From Saccharomycopsis phalli (Eukaryota; Ascomycota; Saccharomycetes; Ascoideales; Saccharomycopsidaceae): a stretch of 64,000 nt of DNA. The stretch is from NCBI GenBank assembly GCA_020342235.1, contig CP073218.1:868001-932000 (forward strand). The letters are read 5' to 3'. The position numbers and the translations under genes were made by a program. A model generated the notes under the pieces. The model searched no databases. It saw only the letters and a program-made list of their open reading frames with translations, and had not been told where the DNA came from. Shown here piece after piece: positions 20,501 through 30,605 of the stretch (position 1 is its first letter; each line of letters starts with the position of its first letter).

Positions 20501-20661
20501 ATTTCTTTGTTACGCGAAAAGTGCGCAGCCATTCAAGTGGAGAAACCGTGTACCGCAAGGACCCTGACCGGAAACAGAAACTCAGCAAGATGGTCAAGTA
20601 TTATAGATTTTATGTGGTGGGACCAGGGGGAATTATCCCGTTGAGTGATCCTATAAAATAG
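17503..20661 (+). CDS. PH-domain protein with PPxY/LPxY motifs (YHR131C/YNL144C-like)
   Basis: This 1052-aa protein resembles the yeast YHR131C/YNL144C family of PH-domain proteins. Residues about 105-125 carry adjacent PPEY and LPSY motifs, candidate sites for a Rsp5-type WW-domain ubiquitin ligase. A split PH-like domain spans about 150-440 and ends with a conserved helix (YLNELISWHSALITGIDVSLDL), the family-typical RELPKF, and a basic run of arginines (about 450-457). The C-terminal half is disordered and Ser-rich. It includes nine or more copies of a KGSPE/KGFAE pentapeptide unit (about 645-705) and three ISKDGEILN-like repeats, then acidic patches. The last 100 residues (RRIIKDSLKSMSVLKANDSW to the end) are again ordered and conserved-looking. 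Exact function is unknown. ATG at 17503. Confidence 0.7.
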   Translation: MTSDEMATIEMARPATIWGTLPGRESDWGRSDSSMSGVKFSTRECSTTDCAMLLTITSVLPSLENEDKLGHFYSQKELRDESEGESLAKLSRPSSGSSKPGTSCESMGQPPEYSDGLPSYGALLRNKLIDKYKHLLFFKTPEEVERHVESNLRRDTHLPGYSPTKYKLAVVMVKFERSQLNELVNDSESNAFLALHHRWRPALLELNSTQLNMFLLPLTGFATSDLNVTSEQHWVQQLRQERHDPQFRRAFYDASYPHFCGVDVFDAIDFDAGVVPLGTGSQYCATYNKSYGQQEKLRLKQKLDDKKSSLLFKNFSFGKSPVLSLEIASLDIYHILKAVVRCPGQFLCESRLLKSFSLQHGRVGLANDCALSKKDQTVVSSFFGVRCRPPTDGPSTCNALRLRLELFQIIVDFKYLNELISWHSALITGIDVSLDLACRELPKFNNIPTRRRRRRRHKKHRSQLRARALSSASGLLARSRRGTASSTERHTSIDSLDNLKAKSSPIFNFFLSEFEPRNKRKIEPSRQTSPQPGSVSPASPKLSNQFLKTVSGIGNSRERSNSLNTLNRARSNTLVTSPVFLPLHLAPLGFQRSNSNSSNQSLGDPFDRILERRGQKKDDSVKNSAISKLFAKKRYSEKGFQEKGVEEGLQEKGSVEKGSPEKGSPEKGSPEKGSPEKGSPEKGFAEKGSPEKGSPEKGFAEKSSLENVSKSAFSKTNSLDSISKDGEILNSISKDGEILNSISKDKQPVEEKSVARKDSTFSLLTKQDSPSVEHNVPFEKNDSLSNLFTMDKELSKDTTQELNPFSFSEDPSMAKSSVEDSPVENSPIDEPNFFSAKDQTFNLSDDLCPYDSESVVLQDVSQTVEGLESLAAELMFDLQHESSSSGEQSEEQSEGQSGVESEGGREFELSDGYYENSESEFERVVDDFDLEENQYNNDRPLIASVPAEYKWNPLDKEPTARRIIKDSLKSMSVLKANDSWINCKIVRPSTVPNLHFVKNNFFVTRKVRSHSSGETVYRKDPDRKQKLSKMVKYYRFYVVGPGGIIPLSDPIK

Positions 20662-22098
20662 TGGCATTAATGATTATGACTGGAACTGTAGAGGCTGTGT
20701 TGTGACGGTTTTTTGGTAACTTGGCGATGGTCGAATTGGATCATGACATTCTGTAGGCGGTTAGTGATGCTTTGCCATGGGCAATGTGGAGTTTATATAA
20801 TCAAATGGCTCATGGGTAATAGGATTAATCGAGTTCTGGCTGAGCAACGGTTTTAATAGGATTAATCGACTTCAGACTGTGTAATGTGTTTATTCAAAAC
20901 ACTCGAGTTTATGATGATTGAAACTACACCTTCAAGAGCGTGTATATTATATCTTCCATCATTGGAGTTTAACCAATTGTTGGTCTTGTTTGAATTTCAG
21001 AGTCTTGGCTCAAGTTGGGATTTGTTAGCCAGACTTTTGGAATGGTATTTCCAGGCACTACAAAGAATAAGATGCCACTATTTCAAAGCAATTGTATTAC
21101 ATTTTTTAGCCAAGTGAGTGGATTGTGAATTGAGATTTGTCAATTTGATTGAATGACCTTGTCTCATGACGTTTGTTGTACCAAGTGTTGAAGACTGCAT
21201 TGTCTCACCACTGAAAATCCATGATATTGACAACATGACTGTCATATTCGCAGCCATCTACATTGGTTCATATCCATTTTACACTGGTCTTATATCCATA
21301 TTACACCTACCTATTGCAGTGTCTCCTGTTGCAATGTCTCCTCCTGGCGGAACATAATTGAACATCAACTGGACCTGATTATGGAAATCACAGACACAGC
21401 CCTGAACATCACTTGAGTCAAAGACCTTGCCAGACTACAAACCCACTAGCTTCTTGACCCAAGAAACGCACACCTTCAAGATCAAATCTTGTCTGCAGGG
21501 ATTCTGCAGGATCAGTATGGGCAGATTGGTCAGGACAATTGGCGTACAAATGTCTAGGTGAAATGGGTAAACAATACAAAGTATTAGTGTGATTTTGCAT
21601 TTGATTGCTGGTATAGGGTGTGAATTGAGTTGGAAGTACTAGTTGATTGGAAACTGTGCCCGAGACAAGAGTGAGGGGGTGATTTTTGAAGCAGTAGGCA
21701 TTTCTTGGGAAGGACAATTTTTGGGAGGGTAGTTCTTGGAAAGGGCAGTTTTTGGGAATGAGCCAGTCCCTTGGGAATGGAGGGGACGTTTTCTGAAATT
21801 CTGAGATATGGTTCATGTATGATTCATGTATGATTCATGTATGCCTCATGTACAATGTACGTTGCTTGTATGACGGAAACGTATAAACAGGGACGAGTCT
21901 TGAGTTGATGATTGTGCCATTTCCCTTGTCTTCTATTTCCCTGTCTTTCATTCTTATCCTTCATCCACTTCATTTGCCATTATCCTTCATCCACTTCATT
22001 TGCCATTACCCTTCATCCACTTCATTTGCCATTATCTTTCATCCTCACCATCTTGCCTGGCCAGTACCTACATCAAACAACAATATCTATTAATCAGG
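20662..22098. other. Intergenic region
   Basis: About 1.4 kb with no supported gene. It holds a short repeat of TTCATGTATGA near 21805-21845 and three 26-bp repeats at 21955-22034 just beyond the 3' end of the next minus-strand gene. Confidence 0.4.
21955..22034. repeat. 26-bp tandem repeat, three copies
   Basis: Three copies of a 26-bp pyrimidine-rich unit containing CTTCATCCACTTCATTTGCC. The array lies in the 3' flank of the minus-strand gene ending at 22099. Confidence 0.8.
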
Positions 22099-22983
22099 CT
22101 ACTCGATTCTCCCGGAAAAAAAAGTAGTGACCTCCTCCCCGCCCGAATACACCACCTTGCGCGACAACTTGGAGAAGTTGATGCCGTTTTCGTACTTCTT
22201 CTTCTCCCAGAACTCCAACGACTTCTCCAACGTCTGCTTGGCAACAGTCAACTTCTTACGGGCCTGGAAGTCGTGGATGCAGGGGTTTGGAGGCAAGCTG
22301 TCCTCGATGAATGCAATCTCCACCTTGATTTTCTTGATTTTCTTGGCAATCTCGCGGTCAATCAACTGCAACTGCTTTAGCTCGTGGCACAGTTGCTCTT
22401 CGTCAAGCCGCGGCAGGCCGGGGGTATCTGGGGTCTTTTTCACCACTTTAAACTGGGGCACCGCATATGATTTCTTGCGGACAACCGGCTCCGACACCGC
22501 GTCGGAAAACACTTCTGGTTCCTTGGTCTTGGGCTCGGGCTCGGACTCCGTGTCCACCAGAGGTTTCTCCCTGGTCTTCTCTGCACTCTCCTGTTGCTCT
22601 TTTGTCCCCCTGACTGCATCCTCCTCTCCCCTAGAGTCCAGGTCCCACGAGCGATCCACATGAACCCCCAAGCCCCCCAAAACCGGCAGCTTCTTCTTGT
22701 CGGAGCGGAGCGGCTTGCGGAACGCCGGCAGCTCGGTGTCACGCAACCCCAAATCCTTCTTGATCTTGTCCTGGAGCGCCTTGATGCTGTTGCTCACGCC
22801 CTCCTTCTTGTAGCTGTGCAGAGGGTCTTCGTGCGGATGCTTCAGCACCGACGACGTGGCGTCGCTGTCGGGCGACTCGTCGTCCGAATCATGGTAAAGC
22901 GAGTCGATGTACTTCATCGAGTTGAACTTCTTGTTCCCTACAGCCTTGCCCGGCCCGCTATCAGTGACGCTCGTCATGATCAT
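22099..22983 (-). CDS. Unrecognised coiled-coil protein
   Basis: This 294-aa protein is not recognised. The N-terminal 60 residues are acidic with Asp-Ser runs (HDSDDESPDSD) suited to casein kinase 2 phosphorylation. The middle (about 100-185) is charged and probably disordered. The last 100 residues look ordered: a long helix rich in Lys/Glu/Ile (ELKQLQLIDREIAKKIKKIKV), a NPCIHDFQARKKL turn, a second helix (TLEKSLEFWEKKKYE) and a final conserved-looking NFSKLSRKVVYSGGEEVTTFF. This helix-turn-helix pattern suggests a protein-binding hairpin. There are two possible starts, ATGs at 22983 and 22977. It is divergent from YJU3 with under 100 bp between. Confidence 0.65.
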   Translation of the reverse strand: MIMTSVTDSGPGKAVGNKKFNSMKYIDSLYHDSDDESPDSDATSSVLKHPHEDPLHSYKKEGVSNSIKALQDKIKKDLGLRDTELPAFRKPLRSDKKKLPVLGGLGVHVDRSWDLDSRGEEDAVRGTKEQQESAEKTREKPLVDTESEPEPKTKEPEVFSDAVSEPVVRKKSYAVPQFKVVKKTPDTPGLPRLDEEQLCHELKQLQLIDREIAKKIKKIKVEIAFIEDSLPPNPCIHDFQARKKLTVAKQTLEKSLEFWEKKKYENGINFSKLSRKVVYSGGEEVTTFFSGRIE

Positions 22984-23068
22984 GATTTAATGCTGACGGT
23001 GACTTTTGTTTTTCTACGCTCGCGCATATAAATGCAGCGGCCCGCAGTGCTCACCAGCTTTCATCCCC

Positions 23069-23965
23069 ATGGCCACTCCTCACAAACCACAACTGGTGCT
23101 CCAACAACACGTCGAAAAAGTCGGACAGGTCCTGTTCCACACAGTGACAGTCGCACCGCCTCCGTCTGTATATCGCGGGTTTGCTTTCTTTGTCCATGGT
23201 TACGCCGAGTTCCTGGACCTCTATGTAAAGATCCTCGATGACTTGGCCCTAGAAGGATACGAGTGCTTCTTCTTTGATCAGCGTGGCTCGGGAGCAACAT
23301 CACCAGGCAATCTAAAGGGCCTCAGTAACGAGCACTACACGTTCAAGGACTTGGACCACTTTCTCCAGCAGAAGTTGGCCTACGTCCAGTCCAAGCCCAA
23401 CCAGAAGTTCTACTTGATTGGCCACTCCATGGGCGGCGGCATCGTCCTCAACTACCCGGTAATCGGCAAATACGCCAATCAAATCTCCGGAATCATCGCC
23501 TGTGGCCCGCTTATCCGCCTCCACTCAGTCACCGCACCAAACGTCTTGCTCCGCTCCCTACAACCATTATTGGTCCGCCTAGCCCCTCGCTACAGAATGG
23601 AGACCGCGTTCCGCCCGGATATCTACACCCACGACGAATCCTGGCAGAATTTCATGCACCAGCACCCGCTCTCCAAACCTGTTGGCAGTTTCATGTTGTT
23701 GAATGACATGATCAACCGCGGCTCGCGGCTTCTCGAGCCATCGTTCTTGGCCAGCCAGAACACCGACATCCCCATCTTGATTGTCCATGGTGTTGATGAT
23801 AAGGTCAACGACGTGCGCGGGTCACGTGCCTACAAGGAGGTGTCGCCGGCTCACGATCTTACTGTCAAGGAGTATCCTGAAGCACGGCACTGTTTGTTTT
23901 TTGAGCTGGCAGAGTATTACGACGTGGTGCTTGCAGATATTTTGGCCTGGTTGAGTGCTCATTAG
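23069..23965 (+). CDS. YJU3: Monoacylglycerol lipase Yju3
   Basis: This 298-aa alpha/beta hydrolase is the likely Yju3 monoglyceride lipase, which splits monoacylglycerol to glycerol and fatty acid on lipid droplets and ER. It shows the oxyanion-side FFVHGYAEF, the DQRGSGAT strand, the nucleophile elbow GHSMGGG (Ser in the middle), an aspartate in VHGVDDKVND and histidine in ARHCLF as the triad. The open frame runs on upstream to a TTG, but a TATA-like element lies there, so the ATG at 23069 is preferred. The CTG codon in FELAEYY falls at a position usually hydrophobic, which fits the standard code rather than CTG-Ser; this is weak evidence. Confidence 0.92.
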   Translation: MATPHKPQLVLQQHVEKVGQVLFHTVTVAPPPSVYRGFAFFVHGYAEFLDLYVKILDDLALEGYECFFFDQRGSGATSPGNLKGLSNEHYTFKDLDHFLQQKLAYVQSKPNQKFYLIGHSMGGGIVLNYPVIGKYANQISGIIACGPLIRLHSVTAPNVLLRSLQPLLVRLAPRYRMETAFRPDIYTHDESWQNFMHQHPLSKPVGSFMLLNDMINRGSRLLEPSFLASQNTDIPILIVHGVDDKVNDVRGSRAYKEVSPAHDLTVKEYPEARHCLFFELAEYYDVVLADILAWLSAH

Positions 23966-24910
23966 CGTGACGTATGGTATTGTAAGAAAAGGCTTGTTTA
24001 ATTTTTTATCCTTGTTTGTCAGTTTATTCTTTTGGAGCATCGGGACTTTTTCCCATTTGTTCCAAGTATAGTAGTCACTTTTTATGAATAGTCGAGTGAA
24101 TATATTTTGGCTACCAACTCAATCCTAGTTGATATGTTACAACTGTTGTGTACTAATGTAGTAACAACGTGTTGAATGAGAATGAATAGAATGGTGGATA
24201 ACTGGGTGGATATGGACAACAGAGGTACGTGTATATGGATAACTGATATAGGTGGGAATGGGCATGGGTGACAATTGACGATATAAATGGAGAATTGATG
24301 ATATGGACGAATAACTGATGATATGGACTGATATGGATGGACATTGACATGTGTAAATATGGATGGATATGGTAATGGTAAATATAGATGGATATAGTAA
24401 TGGTAAATATGGACATGGACATGGTAAATATAGACTTGGATACTCATTGGTGACGTCACTAGTCTCCACTGCTGACCTCTATGCAACGCCAATGATATCA
24501 CATTACAAATCCATATAAACACCTTACCATCGTAGTCTTTCCAAACAAGGCCCAAACTTGTAGTGCTGTACCGTATCCAGGTCGTATTCTAAGCACGTGC
24601 TTCCCTATATTGATATGCAAACCCAGCTAGCAAATAGCCAAGGAACTTGTCCAGGAAGTCAAAATCAAATCAGAATCAAATCAGAATCAGACAATTAATT
24701 TGGCAATCAATCAGCTGCAGATTGTCACGGTTTTTCGTGTATTTTCATGGATTCTCATACATTGCCATGATGTGCAGAAATTACGCTACACCCTTGTCCA
24801 GACATGTACCATTTTTAAATAGACCACTGGCCACATATTCCTTCATCTGGTCCCACACCACGTTCCTACACTCATTTCTTCATTCCTTCCTCTCAATTCT
24901 TCTCCTCCAT
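23966..24910. other. Intergenic region with simple repeats
   Basis: About 950 bp. A segment near 24085-24145 resembles the dispersed repeat seen at 40240-40300 (TGAATAGTCGAGTGAATATATTTTGGCTACCAACTC type). From about 24180 to 24430 runs a degenerate GATATGGATGG/GGTAAATATGGA repeat. No gene is supported. Confidence 0.4.
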
Positions 24911-24935
24911 CTACATGACAAATTGCAATTCTTCA

Positions 24936-25172
24936 TTAGCTAAGATATCTCGCATACGTATTTGGCGAGGCAGGACCCCTGAGAACAGGAATGACAACGT
25001 CCTCGTCCAATTTCTCCATTGGAATATCCAAACTGCTGTCACTAACCAGCAAGTGCTTGTATATGTTTGGTGAGTCGGCTCCTTTGACTGGGGCGTCAAC
25101 CAACGTAGTCAGACTGGATGAAGTACTCAAAGCCGCATTGGCATTATCTTGAGGGGCAGATTGCGCAAGCAT
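24936..25172 (-). CDS. Small hypothetical protein with a repeated SPNxY motif
   Basis: This 78-aa open frame begins at an ATG (25172) and stands apart from other genes. It is not recognised. The product is hydrophilic, with a Ser/Thr-rich N-terminal third. Two similar motifs sit 40 residues apart: ADSPNIYKHLL and PASPNTYARYL, each Ser-Pro-Asn-x-Tyr followed by a basic residue and hydrophobics. Between them lies SLDIPMEKLDEDVVIPVL. A TATA-like stretch is seen about 35-50 bp upstream. The internal repeat argues for a real gene, but a chance frame cannot be excluded. Confidence 0.45.
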   Translation of the reverse strand: MLAQSAPQDNANAALSTSSSLTTLVDAPVKGADSPNIYKHLLVSDSSLDIPMEKLDEDVVIPVLRGPASPNTYARYLS

Positions 25173-26469
25173 TTTTTCTTGGGCAGCAGGAGCAATCCAG
25201 GAGTTTTTATATTGGAATTCTCCGCTTATATTTTTGGAAACTGCGCTACATTAAAACCGCTCCACGTTGAGGACTCCGAAACAGGTGGGGAAACTTTAAA
25301 ATGAAAAGCAACAAACGCACGCCGTTTAAAAACCAGGGCATGCCCATGAAAAGGGAAACGCCAATGCCATTTAATTAAAGTATAATCGGCCTTGGACTGA
25401 ACATCTCCGTGATATTAATGTGGTTATATAGGCTACCTGGCTGCGAGTTTCGGCGTGCGATTATAGATTGACACTTGGGCCGGGTAAGTGTAAACAAAGG
25501 CGCATGCAGGCTAGGTAAGGGCAATGCCAACTAGCTTGGAACCAACAAAGATAAGCTGGGCAAAGGGATGGATACATGACTGATTGGTGGCGGGTTGTAT
25601 TGGGGTTTTGCAGTGATGTTTTGATGGAATCTGGGATATGGCTGTGTCTAGCGCATGCACCGTGCTAAGCAAATGCATGTTACCAGTCTAAAAGTGTAAA
25701 TCTGGTAAAGTAGATAAGGTAGTATGGACTGCTGGTACGGATGAAGTTGAATGTAGCTTGGTACGGATGAAATTGATTGTAGACTCCAGTAACGATGAAA
25801 TTGATTGTAGATTCCGCTAACTATGAAATTGACACTAGGCTCAGTATGGATATGGATATTCCACTGTCCAACCACCAAGCCGTTGGAGGCAAACGGCTTT
25901 GCTACTGTTGGAGGAATACTCTTGAACCTTTTGAATTTAAATGGCTGTAGGAATAATTCCAAGAGGCTATGATTTAAGGTACGATACAATGGAAGGTGGA
26001 AAATAAGATACAAGAGATGCGCAGAAATATGCAGACATGTCTAGAAAATTGGCAATGGATAGGAGTTTGCGTAGTGTATTACAGTATATGCTATGTATCT
26101 TCCGAATGAGTATTGACAGGAATGAGAAAGAAAAGAGAAGCAAAGTGTAACCGTGAGCAGTGAGAAGTGCACCATGTGTAGAAATATCAAGTGTAGAAAC
26201 AAATGTAGAACCAGGTGGAGAAGAAGATGGAGAAGACAACATGAAAATGTGAATTACACATCAATGCTTCTTGTGGATACACCAGACTTGGGAAACGTGC
26301 AAACCACCACTCGAAAAGTCAAACATCAATACCCATTGAGCTCAAGAAATGGTTCAATTGGGTAGACTGGCAAAGTCATTTGTAAGATGTATCCAGACTA
26401 GCAGAATATAGTATCAAATGATACAATCCAATAATATCATTGGCCCGACAATCACAATACCTCAGATTA
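25173..26469. other. Intergenic region
   Basis: About 1.3 kb. It has a short GATGAAATTGATTGTAGA repeat near 25740-25830. No coding sequence or RNA gene is apparent. Confidence 0.4.
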
Positions 26470-27786
26470 TCATTTTTCGCCCACCACCATCTTGGGAAAC
26501 TTACCTATTCGCCCATCATCACATCTCCCCACCCACCAGTCACCAGTCATCCCCTCGCCCACAAGTGCATTCTTCTCAAGCACAGTCAAGGAATCGTGCT
26601 CGCACAAACTCAATTCCCCCACCAGAGCACCATTATACTGACACTGGGCCACTGCGGTTTCCCCGCGGATCAGCTTGCCGTCACGTGATTTCAAGTAGCG
26701 GTAGTCGTACCTCCGGTCGTAGGAGTCAAAATCGCACTTGAGGTACACTTCTGCGGCCATTGAGCGGCGCACCGACACAATACGCTTGACGACGAGCTGC
26801 GGATCCTGCGTGGTCACCGGAGCCCCCAGCAGTGAGTCACGTGATGATACCGATGCGTCGTCACGTGAGAACAGTGGAGGTTCTTCCCACAGGAACGAGC
26901 GGGCCAGACGGCGTTGTTCGTCGGAGGCCAACAGCTTGAGGTCCATTCCCTTGGACCGCTGCGACATTGTGACGCTGCGTCGGAGCGAGGTCTTTGGGTC
27001 CAAGTTCATGGAGCGCATGCCCGAGGTCCGGGGCTTTTCCCGTGGACGAGCCGGTTCCTCGGGACTCGACTGGAGCTGGCTCGAGTTCTTGGTCAGGGTA
27101 ATTTGCCGGTAGACGTTGCGGAGTTCCTGGGCAGGTAGCTTTGCGGACTCGACGTCACGGCTCACGTGGTTGTATATTTCCATTTGGTCGTAGTAGATCA
27201 TGTCGGCGACGTTGGACATAAAGTCCTGGTACGTGTCAAAGACCACAGGGAACACGTCGGCGATTTGCGTCTCGATCCGCGCCAATTCGCCCTGGCACTC
27301 TGCCAAACGTGCCTTGAACCTCTCCAACTCGCTCCGCTCGTTTTCGGTGAACTGGAGCGCGGGATCTTCTTCCGACGCCGCAGCTTTGCTCGCATACAAA
27401 TGCCGGTAGTACTCGTACTTGGATATCTCGACCTTCTTGTCCTCACGACGCTTCAACACCTTCTGCTGCGTTTCAAGGTACCGCTTGATATCCTTGATCC
27501 GCCCATGGACCTTGCGGTCAAACTCCGTCAACCGCCGCTCCGCATCCGCTCGGATTCGCCCAGCGATCTCCCGCTGTTCCTCATGCTGTGCAAGGGTCTC
27601 AAAATATACCAGCCAGTACGTGGCCAAGATGCCCAGCTCCTTCTCGATGCCAGCCAACTTGTCGATTGCGTCCCTGAACCGCCCACCCCACTGTGCCGCG
27701 TCCTGTTCATCCATCGGCCGGGTTTCTCCGCCGCTCTGTGGCAAGATCTTGCTCGCCAATGTGTTTAACATGCTGTCTGTTTTCAT
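26470..27786 (-). CDS. BAR-SH3 protein (Rvs167/amphiphysin-like)
   Basis: This 438-aa protein appears to be a BAR-domain protein with a C-terminal SH3, as in Rvs167 and its Candida paralogues, which bend membranes at endocytic sites. The N-terminal 250 residues are helical and charged (for example REIAGRIRADAERRLTEFDRKV, then RREDKKVEISKYEYYRHLY), followed by an FDTYQDFMSNVADMIYYDQMEIYNHV helix. A basic Ser/Pro linker follows. The SH3 is at about 370-436: AVAQCQYNG in place of ALYDY, ELSLCEHDSLTVLEK, GDWWVGRCDDGRIGKFPKMVV. The missing ALYDY consensus marks it as a divergent paralogue, perhaps Rvs167-2/-3 type. The frame extends 6 bases upstream only to a TTG, so the start is the ATG at 27786. 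Confidence 0.75.
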   Translation of the reverse strand: MKTDSMLNTLASKILPQSGGETRPMDEQDAAQWGGRFRDAIDKLAGIEKELGILATYWLVYFETLAQHEEQREIAGRIRADAERRLTEFDRKVHGRIKDIKRYLETQQKVLKRREDKKVEISKYEYYRHLYASKAAASEEDPALQFTENERSELERFKARLAECQGELARIETQIADVFPVVFDTYQDFMSNVADMIYYDQMEIYNHVSRDVESAKLPAQELRNVYRQITLTKNSSQLQSSPEEPARPREKPRTSGMRSMNLDPKTSLRRSVTMSQRSKGMDLKLLASDEQRRLARSFLWEEPPLFSRDDASVSSRDSLLGAPVTTQDPQLVVKRIVSVRRSMAAEVYLKCDFDSYDRRYDYRYLKSRDGKLIRGETAVAQCQYNGALVGELSLCEHDSLTVLEKNALVGEGMTGDWWVGRCDDGRIGKFPKMVVGEK

Positions 27787-29131
27787 GAGCAAAACTGATT
27801 TTCATCGTGATCACGTGCGGACCGAGTCGCCCTGCGACTGGGCATATGCGCAAGGCATTACGGGCTCAGTTGGATTTCAATTGGATTCTAGGACATTTCA
27901 AAGATCTGAGATTCTTGTCTGTTGTTTTTCGTATTGCCGTATTGCCGTATTGCCGTATTGCCCTTTATTTCTGCTACTTGTCCTGGTTGAATATCCTTCT
28001 CGATTCAGTGGTAATGCCTCCCCACATGCATGGCCCTGCTGCCCACTTCTCAACTTGGAATGACAATCTTATTGTCATTTCGTGATCCACAGACTGTCGC
28101 GTTGCCTTGCAAAATACAATTGTACGCCAATGATGTTTATTCTTGGATCGAGTCATTGTCCAGTCGTAGGTAAAGTATAAATCTAGGTGCCTAGTAGCTG
28201 TATAAATCTCCATGAGCCTAGTATATCTGTATAAATCTCCATGAGCCTAATGCGTCGTTCACGTTTGACCACTGAATCTCCTAGGAGTCTAGTATATATT
28301 GTATAATCTCCCATGAGCCTACTATAACTTGTATAAATCTATCTTGGTACCTAGTATATCTGGTATAAATCTACATGTGCCTACTATAGCTGATATAAAT
28401 CTACATGTGCCAGAGATCATGTTCCAACACCTTCTACTGACTCCACAATCTTGCATTTTGGATCCTTGGAAAGTTTATGGGATATACATATTCAAAGACT
28501 GATTTCACTTCTCGGCTCGATTCTCACACAGTCTGTCACAAGGGCCTATCCATGTCCATATTTACAGAACATGTCTTCTTAACTATACTCAGACTTGAAT
28601 AGCAAATGTATTTTAACTTACCAACTTGATTATAATTACTATATTACAATATATAGATGGTTATGTTCGATGCCCAAAGCTCGGTCAATACTCAAGGGTT
28701 TTGCAATTGCCAATCCAGTCAGTGGGACTTTAATAGTATGCTCATGGTAATCACATAATGTGCCAAAATCTGGTACGCCATTGCCAAAGGCAGACCGTCA
28801 GAATATGGTATACTTGATGTATTCAATTCTCGTATCCTAGTTGCATTGTCCATTTTTCACTTTTCTAGTCTTTTACCTAGTTTTTCACTTGGCTTTCTCA
28901 TATCTAACCTTTATATCTAGCCTTTCATTTAACCTTCTCACATCTAGTCATTTTACATCGTACTACTCTTATCACCACGCCTTTATTCAGACTAAATCTT
29001 CATTGCGCTCTTGGTTTTTATACCTTCCAACATGACAAATTACACCGTAATCCAAAAGTACATATACCATCTCTTGGAAATAATCCACCCGCAACTCGTC
29101 ATAAAATTGACAATGTCTTTCGTCTCCACGC
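27787..29131. other. Intergenic region with degenerate repeats
   Basis: About 1.3 kb. From about 28165 to 28410 runs a degenerate repeat of roughly 30 bp, each unit carrying CCTAGTATATCTG and TATAAATCTCCATG. A CGTATTGC repeat sits at 27930-27965. No gene is supported. Confidence 0.4.
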
Positions 29132-30111
29132 CTAATCTTCATCCCACTCAATATCCACATCTTCATCTGTATCTCCCTCTCCACCTTTATCCCCCTCTCC
29201 ATCTGTATCTCCCTCTCCATCCTCCTGATAAAACTCCTTGTACAAATATTCCACCTCCTCCGCACTCAACCCTTGCAAATGCCCCCTTCCCTTGATCTTC
29301 TCCCCAACGTCCCCATCCTCCCATTTCAAATGATCCTCATTGAGCTTGTCAAAATCATCCTCGCTATACCACTCCTCCTCGTTCCCAATCACAATTCCCT
29401 TGTCGTCATCTTCATTTTCCGGATAATCGTTCCGGTAAAAATCCTCGGCATTGGAGTCCTCGTCGTCCGATCGTACGCCATAATCAGACAATTCGTCTTC
29501 CTCCTCATGCAACAAGTCCATATCTTCCTGCTCAAACCTAATCACACCCATGGTTTTATCCAACACAGGCACGGTCTCCGAGCTGTCTCGGTAATACGTA
29601 TCATACACAAATCCGCTTTCCACACGCTTCTCGCGCATTCTCTTGGGCCGCTTGATTCTCTTGCCGTCTCCCAGACCAATCTTCAAATATTCGTCAACCA
29701 TGGCCGACAATTCCTCGGGAAGATCCTCCTCCAACTTCCGCTTGGGAATCAAAAACGTACCCTGAAGTTAGCGTCTCCACTTTTGATTCAGCAACTTACC
29801 TTTGATGTGTTGCTCAACAACACTGCATCATCAGCCAGTGGCTTATTATCAACTGGTGACTTGGGACTCTCAAACTGGATCTCAGAGTCTGTTCTAGCCA
29901 ATTTAAAGACTGCGGTTAGTCGCTTCCTGGGGCCAGAATCTGTTTACTCACGATAAGTACTGCTCTTGCTTCTCTTGACCCGGTTCTCCAAGACTATTGG
30001 TTAGTGGATTTAAACAACACTGCACAACTTACTGAGTGCCTGGAGCGGATCTTCAGTGACTTTTCTCTTTACTCTGACTGATGTCGGTACTGATGTCGGT
30101 ACTTGATTCAT
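29132..30111 (-). CDS. IWR1: RNA polymerase II nuclear import factor Iwr1 (four exons)
   Basis: Iwr1 binds assembled RNA polymerase II and takes it into the nucleus. The gene has four exons: 30033-30111, 29952-29993, 29800-29909 and 29132-29761, giving 286 aa. Introns of 39, 42 and 38 nt start GTAAGT, GTGAGT and GTAAGT. They end CTAACCAATAG, CTAACCGCAG and CTAACTTCAG, so the branch A is under 10 nt from the 3' AG. All exons join in frame. The N-terminus (VRVKRKVTEDPLQAL, ENRVKRSKSSTYLFKLARTD) is the basic Iwr1 signature and NLS. The middle has GFVYDTYYRD, and the acidic C-terminal half carries IGNEEEWYSEDD and a Gly/Asp/Glu repeat (about 260-280). Confidence 0.93.
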
Positions 30112-30605
30112 TTGCGTTTATAAAAGTACCATGTGAAAAAACAAATGCAAGCCGCACCTGAGTGTGATTGTCGTGTATATGTTGTAAATTGCATGTTTTG
30201 ATATTGGGAGATGTAGATGGGTTGTATTAATGTAGTGGATAATCCCAGGATGGTACCAAGGACGTAAATAGGTGAAGATATTTTAATGGTGGAATGGGAG
30301 TACGATGTATGGCAGAACTGAGGATTGAGTTGCAATGTGATGACTAAAACTTTGTTTAATTGACTGACCATTACAACCATTAGAATGTCTGGTACAATAT
30401 CCATTACAATGTCCATTAGAATTTCTGTTAGAATGTCTGTTAGAATGTCTGTGTATGTATTTGTATATCTTTGTATATCTTTGTATGTCTTTGTATGTCT
30501 TTGTATGCCTTTTTGTATGCCTCCTTATATTCCTTTTTGTATGCCTTTTATATGTCCTTGTACATCCTTGTAAGCTAATCCATATCATCCATCCAGTCGT
30601 CAACC
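30112..30605. other. Divergent intergenic region, IWR1 and SDR gene
   Basis: 494 bp. Between about 30405 and 30570 is a simple repeat built on TGTCTTTGTA/TGTCTGTTAGAA, close upstream of the SDR ATG. No further gene is apparent. Confidence 0.5.

Noticed and set aside
29132-29752. IWR1 as a single-exon gene of 206 codons
   Set aside because: The frame begins at a TTG, and three upstream exons with good splice signals restore the conserved Iwr1 N-terminus.
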